Shown: positions 1 to 12,545 of the stretch, in pieces
Layout: the number at the start of each line of letters is the position of its first letter
Position numbering within the stretch: position 1 is the first letter of the stretch
From: Mytilisepta virgata
Lineage: Eukaryota > Mollusca > Bivalvia > Mytilida > Mytilidae
Assembly (NCBI GenBank): GCA_028015205.1
Contig: CM051521.1
Coordinates: 89,256,513-89,320,512 of the forward strand
DNA length: 64,000 bases
Reading direction: 5' to 3'
Notes under the pieces: generated by a model
What the model was told of the DNA's origin: nothing
What the model saw: only the letters and a program-made list of their open reading frames with translations
The model's database searches: none
Translations under genes and position numbers: made by a program

Positions 1-2
1 TA

Positions 3-251
3 GCTGGAGATGCACCAGAAATTGATCCTATGGAATATTGTGAACATATTCAAAGTGAAGTGAAGAAGGCTAAGTTCAGGGTAGCTGAAAAGAGAATTGG
101 AGAAACCATGACACCAGAGCAAATAGCTGAGGAAAAAGAGCTTCAGCGGAAACAGCTTGAAGAAATATTTAAACTGATGCAAGAACAAAATGACAAATTT
201 GGAGTCGGCAGTGTTGAAGACATACAAAATCAGATGAAATTGTATGCATGA
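3..251 (+). CDS. MXRA7: MXRA7-like protein, 3'-terminal coding exon (partial)
   Basis: An open frame runs from the window edge to a TGA at 249-251 and encodes 82 residues. The end of the protein reads as a charged helix with the core IFKLMQEQNDKFG followed by DIQNQMKLYA. This resembles, from memory, the C-terminus of vertebrate matrix-remodelling-associated protein 7 (a small membrane-anchored protein), which has the same spacing: MT-E-(E)EE, then QL-xIF-KLM, an FG, and a terminal LY. A TAG at positions 1-3 could be a splice acceptor, so the exon may begin exactly at the window edge. Upstream exons (membrane anchor) lie outside. What is seen is the frame and the motif; the family name is recognition without a search. 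An unrelated coiled-coil protein is the alternative. Confidence 0.68.
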   Translation, partial: AGDAPEIDPMEYCEHIQSEVKKAKFRVAEKRIGETMTPEQIAEEKELQRKQLEEIFKLMQEQNDKFGVGSVEDIQNQMKLYA

Positions 252-1917
252 GTTGTTTATTTGTAGGGATGTAATAATTGAAGCCAGTCTGATTTTTATT
301 ATGTACATGTGTATTTATGCACTTTGAACTATCTACATGTAGTTATTTTAATGGTGAAAATATATATTGTTCATGGACTATTTTAACTGTTTACAAGGTA
401 GTTATAAATTGTCTTGCTTGCGACAAAAGTCCTGTAAGGTGAGATAGGTGTTTACAGTAGCATCAACAATTGTGCAAGTTTGTAATTAGATCAGCTTTAC
501 AGCAATATATTATTATAATTCAATGATACTTGTTAATATGCAAATTGCATTAGCATCAGTATACATGTATATCTTATTTTCATGGAGATTGTTTAGACCC
601 TGTAGTCATGACCCACTGACCTTCACATGTAAGAGTTTGGGATTAGCTCAGTTTAAAGGGAATGGCTGTTTAAAGAACCATTGATTTCCAGGGATATTTT
701 TTAGCCCAACTTCCTCAATCATGGTCTATTTTGACCTGAAACATTTGCCTATTTTTCCTGAAAGAATGAAGGTTTAACGGGAATTCATACTTTACCATAC
801 AATGTTTTGTATTGCCTTTTTTTCAGTTTTGCTTCAGCAGGCAAGACATACATTGTATCTACCATGTGTTTACATTTTATTATTCAAAAGGGTACATTTG
901 TATTTAGTAACATGATAATTTTAAATTCTGTGCAATAAGACCGTGTACATAATGAAATGATTTATTCATAAGGTAAACTAAACCAATATTCAGAAATTTA
1001 ATGATTTTAACTTTGCCATCAATTTACTATGTGTATGATTTTTTTTAGAACATTACATCCCTACATTATAATTTTGCCAAGATCTGCAAACAGTGATAAT
1101 TTTCAAGTAGTAAAATTAGTAGTAAATTATATTAGCTTAGGTTAAGGCAAGAATATGCTTCAAGAACAAAGGAGGTAGAAATAGGTTGTTTTAAATAAAT
1201 TTGAACATTAAAACATCATTGTACATGTATATCATGGCTTAAAAAGTATGGATATCAGTTGTATTCTTTGAATATGGATTCGAATTTCATGCCATTTTTA
1301 TGAATATTACAATGATCAACCACTGTTCCAATTCATGAAATAGTATCCATTTCAGTGAAAACAAAGTTTATATCCTTTTTTAAATTTTATAGTATCCTGT
1401 GATAATAAAAGCAAATTTAAAATTAGAAAAAATACTGTTTACATGTAGGTGGAAATTGTTGAGCTATCACTACATGTATTAAGTCATCACAGACTTAGAA
1501 GTTTGCCTCTGTATACATTCTATATCTCTTTTAAAAAATGTTTTAGGCTTATTAAGTTGACATTGTAATTCAACAAAAGTTTATCTCCATCAATATCCTC
1601 AACCGTAAAAAAATAATAGTTAAGAAAGTGGATATTTATTGAAGACAGTAGTTATCTCCCTTTTACTTGATTTATTTTAGAAGAGATATTTCCAAGTTCA
1701 CCACAAGTTATCAATTTATAGATAAAATGTATACATAAAAGTGTGTACAGTGAAACTTCTCTAAACCGGCCAGTTGTGGGACGCTGAAAACAGCCGATTT
1801 GAATGGGTGGTTCGTTCATTGAAAATCCAAAGTCAGACAAGATTTATTTCCCTTTAATATTGATTTTTTTGGGATTTTTAATTTGGTTAGTACAACATAT
1901 ATATTTTCCAGTTATTA
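252..1917 (+). other. Probable 3' UTR then non-coding DNA
   Basis: AT-rich sequence after the MXRA7-like stop without convincing coding frames. An AATAAA lies at 1194-1199 and could be a poly(A) signal; several weaker candidates exist. No repeat family with visible ends was recognised. Confidence 0.4.
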
Positions 1918-2266
1918 GGCCAACTAAAATTAATTGATAGATTTTCATCCCCACCCGCCTCTCAAAAATTGTGCCGCCCCGATATTTTTTATTTTCTAAA
2001 ATTTACGATTTCCGGATTTTGTTCATCTCCGTTACCGGTATCCGTGTCAATAATTTCATTTTTTGTTAACTTCCTGTAACAATTCGACATGGTTTTCGTG
2101 ATTCTTAGAGTAGTAAGCGGTATAAGCCATTTTATAACGTTTACATATTAATAACACCTTACAAAATAGTTTCATATGAAATAAAAAATAAAAAATAAAA
2201 TCCTCCCACCCGCCCCATTTTTTTCAAAAAGTTGGATGAAAATCTACTAATTAATTTTAGTTGGCC
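1918..2266. mobile_element. PIF/Harbinger-like MITE
   Basis: A 349-bp element has inverted ends beginning GGCCAACTAAAATTAATT and extending through a TAGATTTTCATCC block. It is flanked on both sides by TTA (1915-1917 and 2267-2269). A 3-bp TWA target duplication with GGC-type ends is the hallmark of PIF/Harbinger. No coding capacity, so it is non-autonomous. Confidence 0.75.
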
Positions 2267-2269
2267 TTA

Positions 2270-4206
2270 CTGGTAATTCTTATATAACGTTCATCATTAA
2301 GTTATGAATACAAAATAAGAATTTGTTAATTTATAATTTTCGCTAGGATAAATAACAAACTTTATTATTTCTTGAAATATTATAATGTATAACACTGCGT
2401 GGGTTCTTCTCAAGGTGAAGGTCATTCACTGTTGGTAATAAACATAAATGACCTCATTACTGAGTTGAAATGGACATCAAACAGTTGCAAGGTGTCCAAT
2501 TGACTGGATTACATAACTGTTACCTGTATGTTTGAGTGGATTTAATTTGTGCAGGTTGTTTACTGAGGGAATATTTAAAACTTGGCCGGTTTCCTCAGAT
2601 TTATCTAATGTACATTTCAGTACAAATTGGCAGCTACTTTAAAATTCGGCAGATATATGTATTGGGATTTTCTTATAGAAAAGGTTCAAACTATAATTTT
2701 AGTGATATTTAACCAATTTAATAAAAATGTAAGAAAATTTCATACTTACATGTAGGGGATAGATTTAATTCTTCAGCAGTTTTAATTGACTGAATATGCT
2801 TGATGACTCGGCAACACAGATGAGAAATTGCATTTAAATCTCTACTAATGACAAGTGGATTTTTGTTTGTTAATAATACCCTAAAATCAATTGGTCCTAA
2901 CCAGATATTAATAGTCTCATCTTTTTGATAAAAGAACAATCCTCATAATATGTATATGAATTGCTCATACAGAATTATGGATAATTTTGTTTATAAAACA
3001 TATACTCAAGCATTCCATTGTATTAACAATATTTGTGATATAGTGTTATATGTTAGATGTGTTCAACTTTGTTTATGTAGATATTTTCGTGGTGTACCGT
3101 TGGTAGAAATTATATACTTTGTACATTTTGTAGACAAAGATAGCAAAGTATTTTTTTGTGCAAGTAAATACATATAATGTGTTTAAAACTAATGGGAGTT
3201 TTATTTGAGGTAGATGGAATTCTCATCAAATGAAATTTTAAGACATTTCCTCCAAAATTGAACTTGTAATTTTTAGATAAATGTCATATTCTTAATGATT
3301 AGAAATAATTGTCATAATTTTCAATAATAAAATCTTTTGAACAGAAAATATCAACATTAACAAAATAAATAGAGATGTTAAAATATTTTTAAAATTCTAG
3401 TCATTTTATTGTTAATGTTTATAAGTTATTTGTAATTTTTTACCCTTTAAAGTATTTATGTATATAGTGTTAGCTGTATGATGTTGAAGGTTATATTGTA
3501 TTCTAAGTAAATGTAGTTTATCAAGGTTTTTTTTTAACTAGAAATATTAAACTATAAAGTATTACTGGTATAAAACATAATTCTGCCAGATGACCATTTC
3601 TTTGACCTAGAGTAGGTTATTGTGCTCAGATTTAATAAACATTAAGTATTAATGATTTATCAAAATGCATCTGATTTTTAAAAAAAATATTATTTCAATT
3701 ATACTGTCTCATACCAATGGAACATACTTCTCAGAAGTTTAAAGTGGCATTTTTATATATAGCATTGGTTGTCCAGATTTTTTAGGGATTTTAAGAATAA
3801 GTATATGCTTTGTTTATGATCTACAAACTTGTTACAAGTAGAAGGTCTTTGGTGTATTCACCTTGTTATACAAGAGATTTGAAAAAAGCGTAAATTTGAT
3901 TTTATTTTTCAATCCCATCAAAATTTTGTAGATGGGTCTGTAAGTTTAGTAAAAGCATTTACTAGTTTTATGTGTGCATAGAAATTATATATTTTACATA
4001 TCATAACTGTAGTTATTTTATTGTGGTGCCTTATTTGAAATTTACACGGTGTAATAGAATCATGAGTAATTTTTTTCAAATTGGACCACTGTTATGTAAG
4101 ATAATATATGAATGTGAAATCTTAAGCAATACAAAAATAATTTTACATTTTTCTGTTTTATCTTATTTACAGTACTGAGAAGTTTATATTTTTACATACA
4201 ATTTTT
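2270..4206. other. Non-coding, nothing recognised
   Basis: AT-rich sequence with only short chance frames. No terminal repeats, tandem arrays or gene-like exons with splice signals were found. Confidence 0.4.
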
Positions 4207-5625
4207 AGCTCACCTGGCCGAAGGCCATGTGAGCTTTTGCCATTACTTTTCGTCCGTCGTCCGTCCGTCATAAACTTTTCATTCAAAAATCTTCTCTGAA
4301 ACCGCTGGCCCGATTGGTTTGAAACTAAATAGGAATGATCTATGCCATGTCCTCTACAAACGATCCTCAATTTATTTTTATCAGACATAAAACATGGCTG
4401 TCTTAGCTAAAAATAGAACATAGGGGTGGATGTGTTGTTTTTGGCTTATAACTTAAAAACCGTTACAGATATCAAAAATCTGACGGGGTTAAATTGATCA
4501 GCATGACGAGATCTACCTACCCTGAAATTTTGAAGGAAATTCCAAAACCCATTGAGGAGTTATTGCCCTTTTTTCATCAAATTTTCAAAATTTTAACATT
4601 TTTTGTCATTTATCTGCAAAACTATTTGAGATAGAAGTGAAATGTAAATTTGAAAAATGTTTGCCATGTTGAGATCTACCTACCATGAAATTTTAAAGGA
4701 AATCCCAAAACCCATTTAGGAGTTGTTGCCCTTTTTTTGTCAAATTTTCAAAATTTTTTCATTCAAAAATCTTCTCCTCTGAAACCGCTGGGCCGATTGG
4801 TTTGAAACTTAACAGGAATGATCTATGACATGTCATCTACAAACGATCCTCAATTTATTTTGATCTGACATAGCTGTTGTAGCTAAAAATATAATATAGG
4901 GGCGCATGTGTTGGTTTTGGCTTATAACTTAAAAACCGTTACAGATATAAAAAAATCTGACGGGGTAAAATTGATCAGCATGACAAGATCTACCTAATCT
5001 GAAATTTTGAAGGAAATTCCAAAACCCATTTAGGAGTTACTGCCCTTTTTTCGTCAAATTTTCGAAATTTAACATTTTTCGTCATTTATCTCCAAAACTA
5101 TTGAAGATAGAATTGAAATGTACTTTTGAAAAATGTTTGCCATGTTGAGATCTACATACCCTGAAATTTTAAAGGAAATCCCAAAACCCATTTAGGAGTT
5201 ATTGCCCTTTTTTTTGTCAAATTTTCAAAATTTTAACATTTTTGCATTTATCTCCAAAACTCTTTGAGATAGAAGTGACGTGTGAATTGAAAAATGTTTG
5301 CCATGTTGAGATCTACCTACCCTGAAATTTTGAAGGGAATCCCAAATTCTGTTTTGGAGTTTTTGGTTTGTGTAATTTGAGGTCGGGTTCTGTTACATTT
5401 ATTTAAGGTTCACCCTTATTCCTGGTCAATTTTATCAACTTCCTGCCAGGACTACCACCATCAGGGAACATATTTTTACATTAAACCTTATGAAAAATAA
5501 ATCTTCAACAAATTTTCCCTGAACAATTGAACCAATTGCAACAAACTTGGTCAAATAGTTGATTAATTGTCCAATGAAAACCAGACTCCAGGTGAGCGAT
5601 ACAGGCTCTGGTGAGCCTCTTGTTT
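4207..5625 (+). mobile_element. Helentron-like (HINE-type) element, family A, complete copy
   Basis: The element starts with an imperfect hairpin AGCTCACCTGGCC/GGCCATGTGAGCT, then a CGTCCGTCGTCC microsatellite, and a body of repeated 'TTTTTCAAATTTTC' and 'GATCTACCTACC' blocks. It ends with CCAGGTGAGC, which is the inverse of the start, followed by an AGGCTC/GAGCCT stem-loop and CTTGTT. This order (5' subterminal repeat, microsatellite, 3' subterminal repeat, terminal stem-loop, no target duplication) is that described for Helentron-associated interspersed elements. Two internal half-copies of the body are visible. Non-coding. Confidence 0.7.
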
Positions 5626-6240
5626 TCTTATATATCAATGAAATCAGGTTAAGTTTTCAGACAAAGAAGTCTCTAGGAATGTGAATTATAAATTTTGAGA
5701 TTACTCCTTTTTTTTAACCTAAAGTGATCTATTGGAAAGAATACTCAAGATTTTTCTGATTAGATATGTCTAAATATAAAATGTTTGATCAGGTTAGGCC
5801 AAACCAAACTGGTTTTTAATTCTTTGGATTTTTTTATGACAAAAAAGGTGCAAGAGAGTGACATTTTAATTTTAATTTATTCCTAGTTTTTTCAGGCAAA
5901 GATCAAAGTGGCACAATTTTTTTTAACTAAAAACACTTGTCTGGCCTGTGACGAAAGTCGTGGGGGGGGGGAGAAATATGTGTTGCTTTTTGGGCATTGA
6001 CATTGACAGCATCAACAATTGTTAAGTTTTCTGCTTAAGTTAGTTTGATAGGAACTACTTGTGATAGATCAATGATATATTCTTTAAAGTTGCATTACTA
6101 TCTGTACATTTCAATTTGATGACCATTTCAAGGCCCTGCGTCATGGTCATGGTCCAGTGATTTTCAATTATTCAGCAATTTTCAATTTTAAGTTTTCTGC
6201 TTAAGTTAGTTAGATAGGAACTACTTGTGATAGATCAATG
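5626..6240. other. Non-coding spacer
   Basis: AT-rich sequence. A phrase of about 55 bases around 6025 (TTTTCTGCTTAAGTTAG...) recurs at about 6190, so a small local duplication is present. No gene seen. Confidence 0.35.
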
Positions 6241-6329
6241 ATATTTATTAGCATTGTTGCTGTCCGTCGGATTGTTTTTCGAATTTTCTGCCAAAAGGCG
6301 AGATATCTCTGTGTAAACAGTTATTATGT

Positions 6330-6500
6330 CTCCCCTCCTCTTCTAATCAAATTTTTTGTCCGGAACATAACTTTTTTGTTTCTTGAGCTAGCCTCATGAT
6401 ATTTGGAAGGTATATGCATCAGGTCATGGCGGAGTGCAGAGTACCACATTTGGGTCCCTGGGGGTCAGTTCCCACCCCCTAGCCTGTAAAATGTAGGCTA
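6330..6500. repeat. Flanking block A of the 135-bp arrays, first copy
   Basis: About 160 bp, from CTCCTCTTCTAATC to CCCACCCCCTAGCCT, are repeated nearly identically at 6960-7115. Each copy precedes a 135-bp tandem array, so the composite unit is block plus array. Confidence 0.75.
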
Positions 6501-6502
6501 AA

Positions 6503-6955
6503 ATAACAAAATACTTAATATTTTGAAAACCATTGTGATCCCCACCCTATAACCATATATATTATTACTCCTTATGATAAGACAAATCATTTGGTACCAT
6601 AGGGGGGTCTGAGGGGGGTCATGCCCCACCCCCTCAAACGATAAAATACTAAATATTCTGAAAACCATTGAGATCCCCACCCTATAACCATATATATTAT
6701 TACTCCTTATGATAAGACGAATCATTTGGTACCATAGGGGGGTCTGAGGGGGGTCATGCCCCACCCCCTTAAATGATAAAATACTTAATATTTTGAAAAC
6801 CATTGTGATCCCCACCCTATAACCATATATATTATTACTCCTTATGATAAGACAAATCATTTGGTACCATAGGGGGGTCTGAGGGGGGTCATGCCCCACC
6901 CCCTCAAATGATAAAATACTAAATATTCTGAAAACCATTGAGATCCCAACCCAAT
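6503..6955. repeat. 135-bp tandem array 1, about 3.3 units
   Basis: The phrase CATTG(T/A)GATCCC recurs at 6531, 6666, 6801 and 6936, an exact 135-bp period. Alternate units share variants (TGTGATC versus TGAGATC), indicating a 270-bp higher-order dimer. G- and C-runs such as GGGGGGTCTGAGGGGGGTC occur in each unit. Open frames on the - strand here are repeat artefacts. Confidence 0.85.
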
Positions 6956-6959
6956 AGTG

Positions 6960-7115
6960 TTCTTCTTCCTCTTCTAATCAAATTTTTTGTCCGGAACATA
7001 ACTTTTTTGTTTCTTGAGCTAGCCTCATGATATTTGGAAGGTATATGCATCAGGTCAAGGCGGAGTGCAGAGTACCACATTTGGGTCCCTGGGGGTCAGT
7101 CCCCACCCCCTAGCC
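6960..7115. repeat. Flanking block A, second copy
   Basis: Second copy of the block described at 6330-6500, with few substitutions, including GTCAAGGCGG for GTCATGGCGG. Confidence 0.75.
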
Positions 7116-7980
7116 TACATTATCTTGGAAGGGGTTGAAATCCCCACCCTTAAACCATATATTTTATTATTCATGATAACAAGACAAGTTGAATGCAGTA
7201 TACATCTTAGCCCTGGGGGTCATCCCCACCCCCTCAAAATCAGAAACCTTATTTTATCTTAAAAATGGTTGGAATCCCCACCCCTAAACCATATATTGTA
7301 CTACTCATGGTTACAAGACCAGTTGTATGCAATATACATCTTAGCCTTGGGGGTCATCCCCACCCCCACAAAATCAGAAACCTTATTTTATCTTAAAAAT
7401 GGTTGGAATCCCCACCCCTAAACCATATATTGTACTACTCATGGTTACAAGACGAGTTGAATGCAATATACATCTTAGCCCTGGGGGTCATCCCCACCCC
7501 CCTCAAAATCAGAAACCTTATTTTATCTTAAAAATGGTTGGAATCCCCACCCCTAAACCATATATTGTACTACTCATGGTTACAAGACAAGTTGAATGTA
7601 CTATACATCTTAGCCCTGGGGATCATCCCCACCCCCTCAAAATCAGAAACCTTATTTTATCTTAAAAATGGTTGGAATCCCCACCCCTAAACCATATATT
7701 GTACTACTCATGGTTACAAGACCAGTTGTATGCAATATACATCTTAGCCTTTGGGGTCATCCCCACCCCCACAAAATCAGAAACCTTATTTTATCTTAAA
7801 AATGGTTGAGCTCCCCTCCACAAAAGTATATATTTCCTTATTCACAATGAAAAGACAAGTTGAATGCAATATGTCTTGGCCCCAGGGGGTCATCCCACCC
7901 CCTCAAGACCAGAAACCTTAATTTATCTTAAAAATGGTTCAGATCCCTTCCCCAAAACTATATATTACCTTATTCATTCC
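7116..7980. repeat. 134-135-bp tandem array 2, about 6 units
   Basis: AAAAATGGTT recurs at 7261, 7395, 7530, 7664, 7798 and 7930, a period of 134-135 bp. The unit is related to array 1 through its ATCCCCACCC and GGGGTCATCCCCACCCCC segments but has clearly diverged. The last two units are more degenerate. Open frames on + are repeat artefacts. Confidence 0.85.
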
Positions 7981-8099
7981 TTGTTGAAGCACATATCTGT
8001 AGGTAACTACATGTATTATGTACCATAGCTCTTAATTTGCCACCTTGATGATCCCTAAAAAATGTTAAAAAAACTATGGGTATGGAAGGGGAGACATCA

Positions 8100-8135
8100 G
8101 TTTTAGCGTGCTAAAACAGTCCAGCATGCTGGACT
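8100..8135. other. Two abutting hairpins at the end of the array element
   Basis: GTTTTAGC-GT-GCTAAAAC (8100-8117) is directly followed by the perfect 18-bp palindrome AGTCCAGCATGCTGGACT (8118-8135). They follow a GGGGAGACATC that mirrors the GTCTCCCC at about 6329, so they may mark one end of the composite repeat. Confidence 0.7.
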
Positions 8136-9431
8136 CCTGTGACAACAGTACCTCTAGTTTTTTTTTGTTTTTTTTTTTAAATGAAGAATTTGGGGTGAAT
8201 TTTCAGCATTTTTGCAAAAAGAAGTGGCAAATTTTTTTCCCAAAACTTGGCAGTCTGAAAATAGGATCAGCAAAATCCAAAGAACAACCAGTTTTGTGTG
8301 ACCTTAATATATATAACATTTTTTCTCATTGTGTTAAATATTTGACTGCAACTGACAAGATGATTTATTTTAAATATTCCAATTTATGGCAGAATATTCA
8401 CAATAGTGACTATAATTTTCTGCAAAAGTTATTTCCCTTTATCGTCTTGGGTTCAATGATTTCTTAGTGAAAGAAAATCTTGACATTTCAAATGTGAAAT
8501 TGACGATGTTCTTTTGCTCAAGGAAGTGATCTAACAATAGACTTCGCTATACATACTTTTATGTGAATTCACATAATAGCGTAACCCTTAATGTTTTCTT
8601 AACAAGTCTTACAATATGACAATGTAATGAGAAGATTAACTATATTAAAATTGAAATTTGAATAGCAAAATTTGCAACACATGCACTACATGCATTCATG
8701 AATTAATGTGTTGTTCGTTCACAAATTATAGATTTTAGTCATTGAATTTCAACAATTGTTACATGTATACTGTAATATTTTTTTACATTTATATATATAT
8801 ATTCAGCATTCCAAATATTCAAGTCCTAAATTTTACTTTAGAAGTGGTTCTTTTCAAACAGTTCCAGATAATTGTAGTTTTTGACAATAAATACAGAAAA
8901 ATTCTTCAGAATCCAATAAATTTTATAACACAACAAATCAGGTATACAAGAAAATTCCCCAATATGTGACAGACTCTGCTGCATTCAGTGTAAAAAACTA
9001 ATGAGATGATATTATTCAATTACCGGTAAGTTCAAATTGATTGAGTATAAGTACCAAGTTTTGAAATAATTATTTTTTCCATCAAAATTATTTAGTTATA
9101 TGTTTGACCTTTCCATTACAATAATGATGACAATTATATGAATGAATATGCACAGAATGGACTTTGTAATCAGCTGATAAGTATAAAATTATGAAAAGAT
9201 TAGTAATTTAAATTGTAATAATGTGTGAATCTCAAATGTGCAAGCTGAAATTTTACCTCGGACTGTTTTCTTCTGTTAAAATTGTTTATGCATGTTCCTA
9301 GTTGGTTATGTTGTAAGAGGAATAAATTAAATGATTTACATTGGTTGGTGTTAATTTCAATGAAGACTGGGTTTATATTTTATTGCCATTTGTTTGCATT
9401 GAAAGTTGCTGCAAAGTCTTCTATACTAATC
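8136..9431. other. Non-coding, nothing recognised
   Basis: AT-rich, with a 119-codon open frame at 8108-8467 that is low in complexity and lacks gene signals. No transposon ends recognised. Confidence 0.35.
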
Positions 9432-11128
9432 AAAGGGCCAGTGAGCTTATACCATCATTCGGCGTCCGTCCTCCATCGTTTTAAACTATTTAAAAAATCT
9501 CCTCTGAAACTACATAACCAAATACTTTCAAATTTTACCTGGATGTTCCTTAGGGTATCTAGTTTATAATTATATCCGGGGATTTGATCCATCAACAAAC
9601 ATGGCTGCCATTGCTAAAAATAGAACATAGGGGGGAAAAACAGTTTTTGCTTACATCTCAAAAACTAAAGCATTTAAAGCAAAATGGACATGAGGTTAAA
9701 ATGTTCATCAGGTTAAGATCTACCTGCCATGAAATTTTTAGATGAACCGGTCATCCCTTTGTTGGGTTATTGCCCCTGAATTGTTAATCTGAAGGAAATT
9801 TTGCAGTTTTTGGTTTATATCTCAAAAATTAAAGCAGTTAGAGCCAAACTGACATGGGGGTAAAAATGTTCATCAGGTCAAGATCTACCTGCCATGAATT
9901 TTTCAGACAAATCTGTCAACCTGTTGTTAAGTTATTGCCCCTGAATTAATTTTAAGGAAATTTTGCAGTTTTTGGCTTATATCTCAAAAACTAAAGTATT
10001 TAGAGCAAAACTGACAGAGGTAAAATAAAATAACAATCCAAAGATACTAATATTAGATATAGTAAATTTATACTATGCTGTATTTGACGCATTTCAAGTA
10101 GTTACCTCTCATCAGCAGCATTAAAACCGAAACATTTGGAAGACCAAAAACCAAACTTATTTGAAAACAAGAAGTACTCATAACCAAAAATACCAAAATA
10201 GGAAGCCAAATTTCCACTAAGGAGATCTACCATGTGCAATACAAGGAATGAAGCCTTAGTAATTCTATTATTTTTTAATTTTGCTAAATACTGGCAATTT
10301 ATATAAAAAATTAATCAATGATTAAAAATGTTCATCAGGTCAAGATTTACCTGCCATGCAATGTTTAGACGAATCTGTCAACCCTTTGTTGGGTTATTGC
10401 CCCTGATTTGTTTATTTTAAGGACGTTATGCAGTTTTAGGTTATTAATTGGATTATTATTATAGATAAACACATACTGTAAACAGCAAAAATGTTCAGCA
10501 AAGATCTACAAATAAGTCAACATGAACATGACCAAAATCGTCAGTTATATGTGTTTTTGCCCTTGAAAGATAATGTATGTGTAAACAGTAATTATCAGTA
10601 AAAATAATGGTCTGACATATTGGGTACAGATGTTTAAAGCATAACTTTGAGATAAATTAAATGGTAGCTGTAAAATGGAGGGTCAAGGTCATTGAAAATG
10701 TACATAGTAACTGGTGAAAAAGTCCATAGCAACCGATGAAAAAGTCATTAGCAACAAAATATATTTAGATTCAAGAGTCTATAATATAGCTGTACAAGTC
10801 TACATTGAGGCTCAAGGGTCAAGGTCATTGACAAAATTCATAGCAAGCGATGGAAAAGTTACTAGCAACAAAATATATTCAGGACCCTACAATTAACCTT
10901 TTCAAGTCAAAATAGAAGGTAGAGAATTAATTCCATTGAATAACCTCCATAGCAACCAAAGGAAAAGTACCTAGCAACCATATAAATTTAGGTTCAGAAT
11001 TCTGTATTTTAGCTGTACAAGTCAATAAGGCAAAAAATGCAACAGTATACATTAAATAGCAAAAAAAATCATTTATGCAAGATCCACACCAAAAATTACA
11101 GCGATTCAGGCTCTTGGGAGCCTCTTGT
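9432..11128 (+). mobile_element. Family A Helentron-like element, diverged copy
   Basis: It begins with a decayed AGGGCCAGTGAGCTTATACCAT and CGTCCGTC segment and ends GCGATTCAGGCTCTTGGGAGCCTCTTG, the family A 3' stem-loop. The body contains repeated GATCTACCTGCCATGAA and TTATTGCCCCTGAA blocks. The inner part (about 10470-10730) is paralogous, in inverse orientation, to 37640-38350. Confidence 0.6.
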
Positions 11129-11456
11129 AGAAAGATCAGGATAGTACTTGCTAGACTCGTGAGAATATTACTCACCCTGTAATTAACCAAAGGAGATTTT
11201 CAGTTCTTTGAAATAAATATGTGAACTTGCTTTAAAGATGCCTTTGGTCCTAAAAATGGTTACTGTGGTGTAGATTTATCATCCATTATAGCTGCATGGA
11301 GAGTCATAAAATAATTTTTCCAGAAAGCAGAAATATCTATTATTGCATCAATAAAATTGCTGTTCACTTTTTATGGAAATTTTAATAATGCTTCAAGGGA
11401 CATATTTTGGTATACTGTTGTTTCTCTTTATGATCCCACTCAGATTTTCTCCCATT

Positions 11457-11640
11457 TTTATACGACGACAAATTTTGCAGACGTATTATGGTATGAACCT
11501 GTAGTCGGCGTCGGTAGACAGTTAGGTTTCCGCTCTATTTAATGTACTGTATAATTATATTTTATCACAATGGCCCCCTATACGAAGTACAGGTTGGAAA
11601 TGATTTTGGGGAATATGGCCCCTCCCGTTTTCGTCTCGCC
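11457..11640 (+). mobile_element. Family B (TATACGACC) element, 5' fragment
   Basis: TTTTTATACGACGACAAATTTTGCAG is a decayed version of the family B start, followed by the GTCGGCGTCGGTAGACAGTTAGG segment typical of the family. The end is not visible. Confidence 0.5.
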
Positions 11641-11953
11641 TGGTTTTTATTAATTTCATGGTTGAGTGAATTTCATCCAAGTTTCTTGATTAAGTCCATT
11701 TTTCAGCAACTGTAATACCTAGACCCACCATGTTTGGTTCTTAGTCTGAGACTTGTCTCTGGACTTTGACCTCAATTTCATGCTTGAGTGACTTTTTCAC
11801 ATTTTCGAGATTAGGTCAATTTCTCAGCAACTTTAGTAGCAACTGTGATATCTAAGCCAACCATATCTGGTCAATAGATAGTTCTTAGTGGTCTGACACC
11901 TGTCTCTTGACCTTAATCTCAATTTCATACTTGATTGACTTGTGTTACATTTT
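11641..11953. repeat. Degenerate tandem repeat, left part (interrupted)
   Basis: Loose copies of a unit containing TTTCTCAGCAACTGTAATACCTAG, a CCAACCATATTTGGTCTATAGATAG block and a TTTCATGCTTGAGTGAC block. The same array continues at 14198-15130, so the family B element between them is an insertion into it. Confidence 0.55.
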
Positions 11954-12072
11954 TATACGACCGCAAAATTTTTGCGGTCGTATATTGGTATGACGTTGGC
12001 GTCGTCGTCGTCGTCGTTGTCGTCGTCGTCTGCGTCGTCGTCCGTCGTCTGCGGCATCGTCCGAAGACATTT

Positions 12073-12545
12073 GGTTTTCGCACTATAACTTTAGTATAAG
12101 TTAATAGAAATCTATGAAATTTAAACACAAGGTTTATGACCACAAAAGGAAGGTTGGGATTGATTTTGGGAGTTTTGGTCCCAACAGTTTAAGAATCAGG
12201 GGCCAAAAAAGGGCCCAATAAGCATTTTTCTAGGTTTTCGCACAATAACTCTAGTATAAGTAAATAGAAATCTATGAAATTTTAACACAAGGTTTATGAC
12301 CACAAAAGGAAGGTTGGGATTGTTTTTGGGAGTTTTGGTCCCAACAGTTTAGGAATTAGGGGCTAAAAAAGGGCCAAAATAAGCATTTTTCTTGGTTTTT
12401 GCACAATAACTTTAGTATAAGTAAATAGAAATCTATGAAATTTAAACACAAGGTTTATGACCACAAAAGGAAGGTTGGGATTGATTTTTGGAGTTTTGGT
12501 CCCAACAGTTTAGGAATTAGGGGCCAAAAGGGTCCAAAATTAAAC
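12073..12545 (+). repeat. 160-bp tandem repeat, 3 copies, inside family B element
   Basis: GGTTTTCGCAC recurs at 12073 and 12233 and, with one change, at 12394. Each unit includes AAATCTATGAAATTTAAACA and GGAAGGTTGGGATTG. Confidence 0.85.

Noticed and set aside
6498..6938. A 146-codon - frame
   Set aside because: It runs through the 135-bp array and simply repeats; 135 is a multiple of three.
8108..8467. A 119-codon + frame
   Set aside because: Low-complexity Phe/Ser/Lys-rich, no start context, splice sites or family match; adjacent to repeat hairpins.
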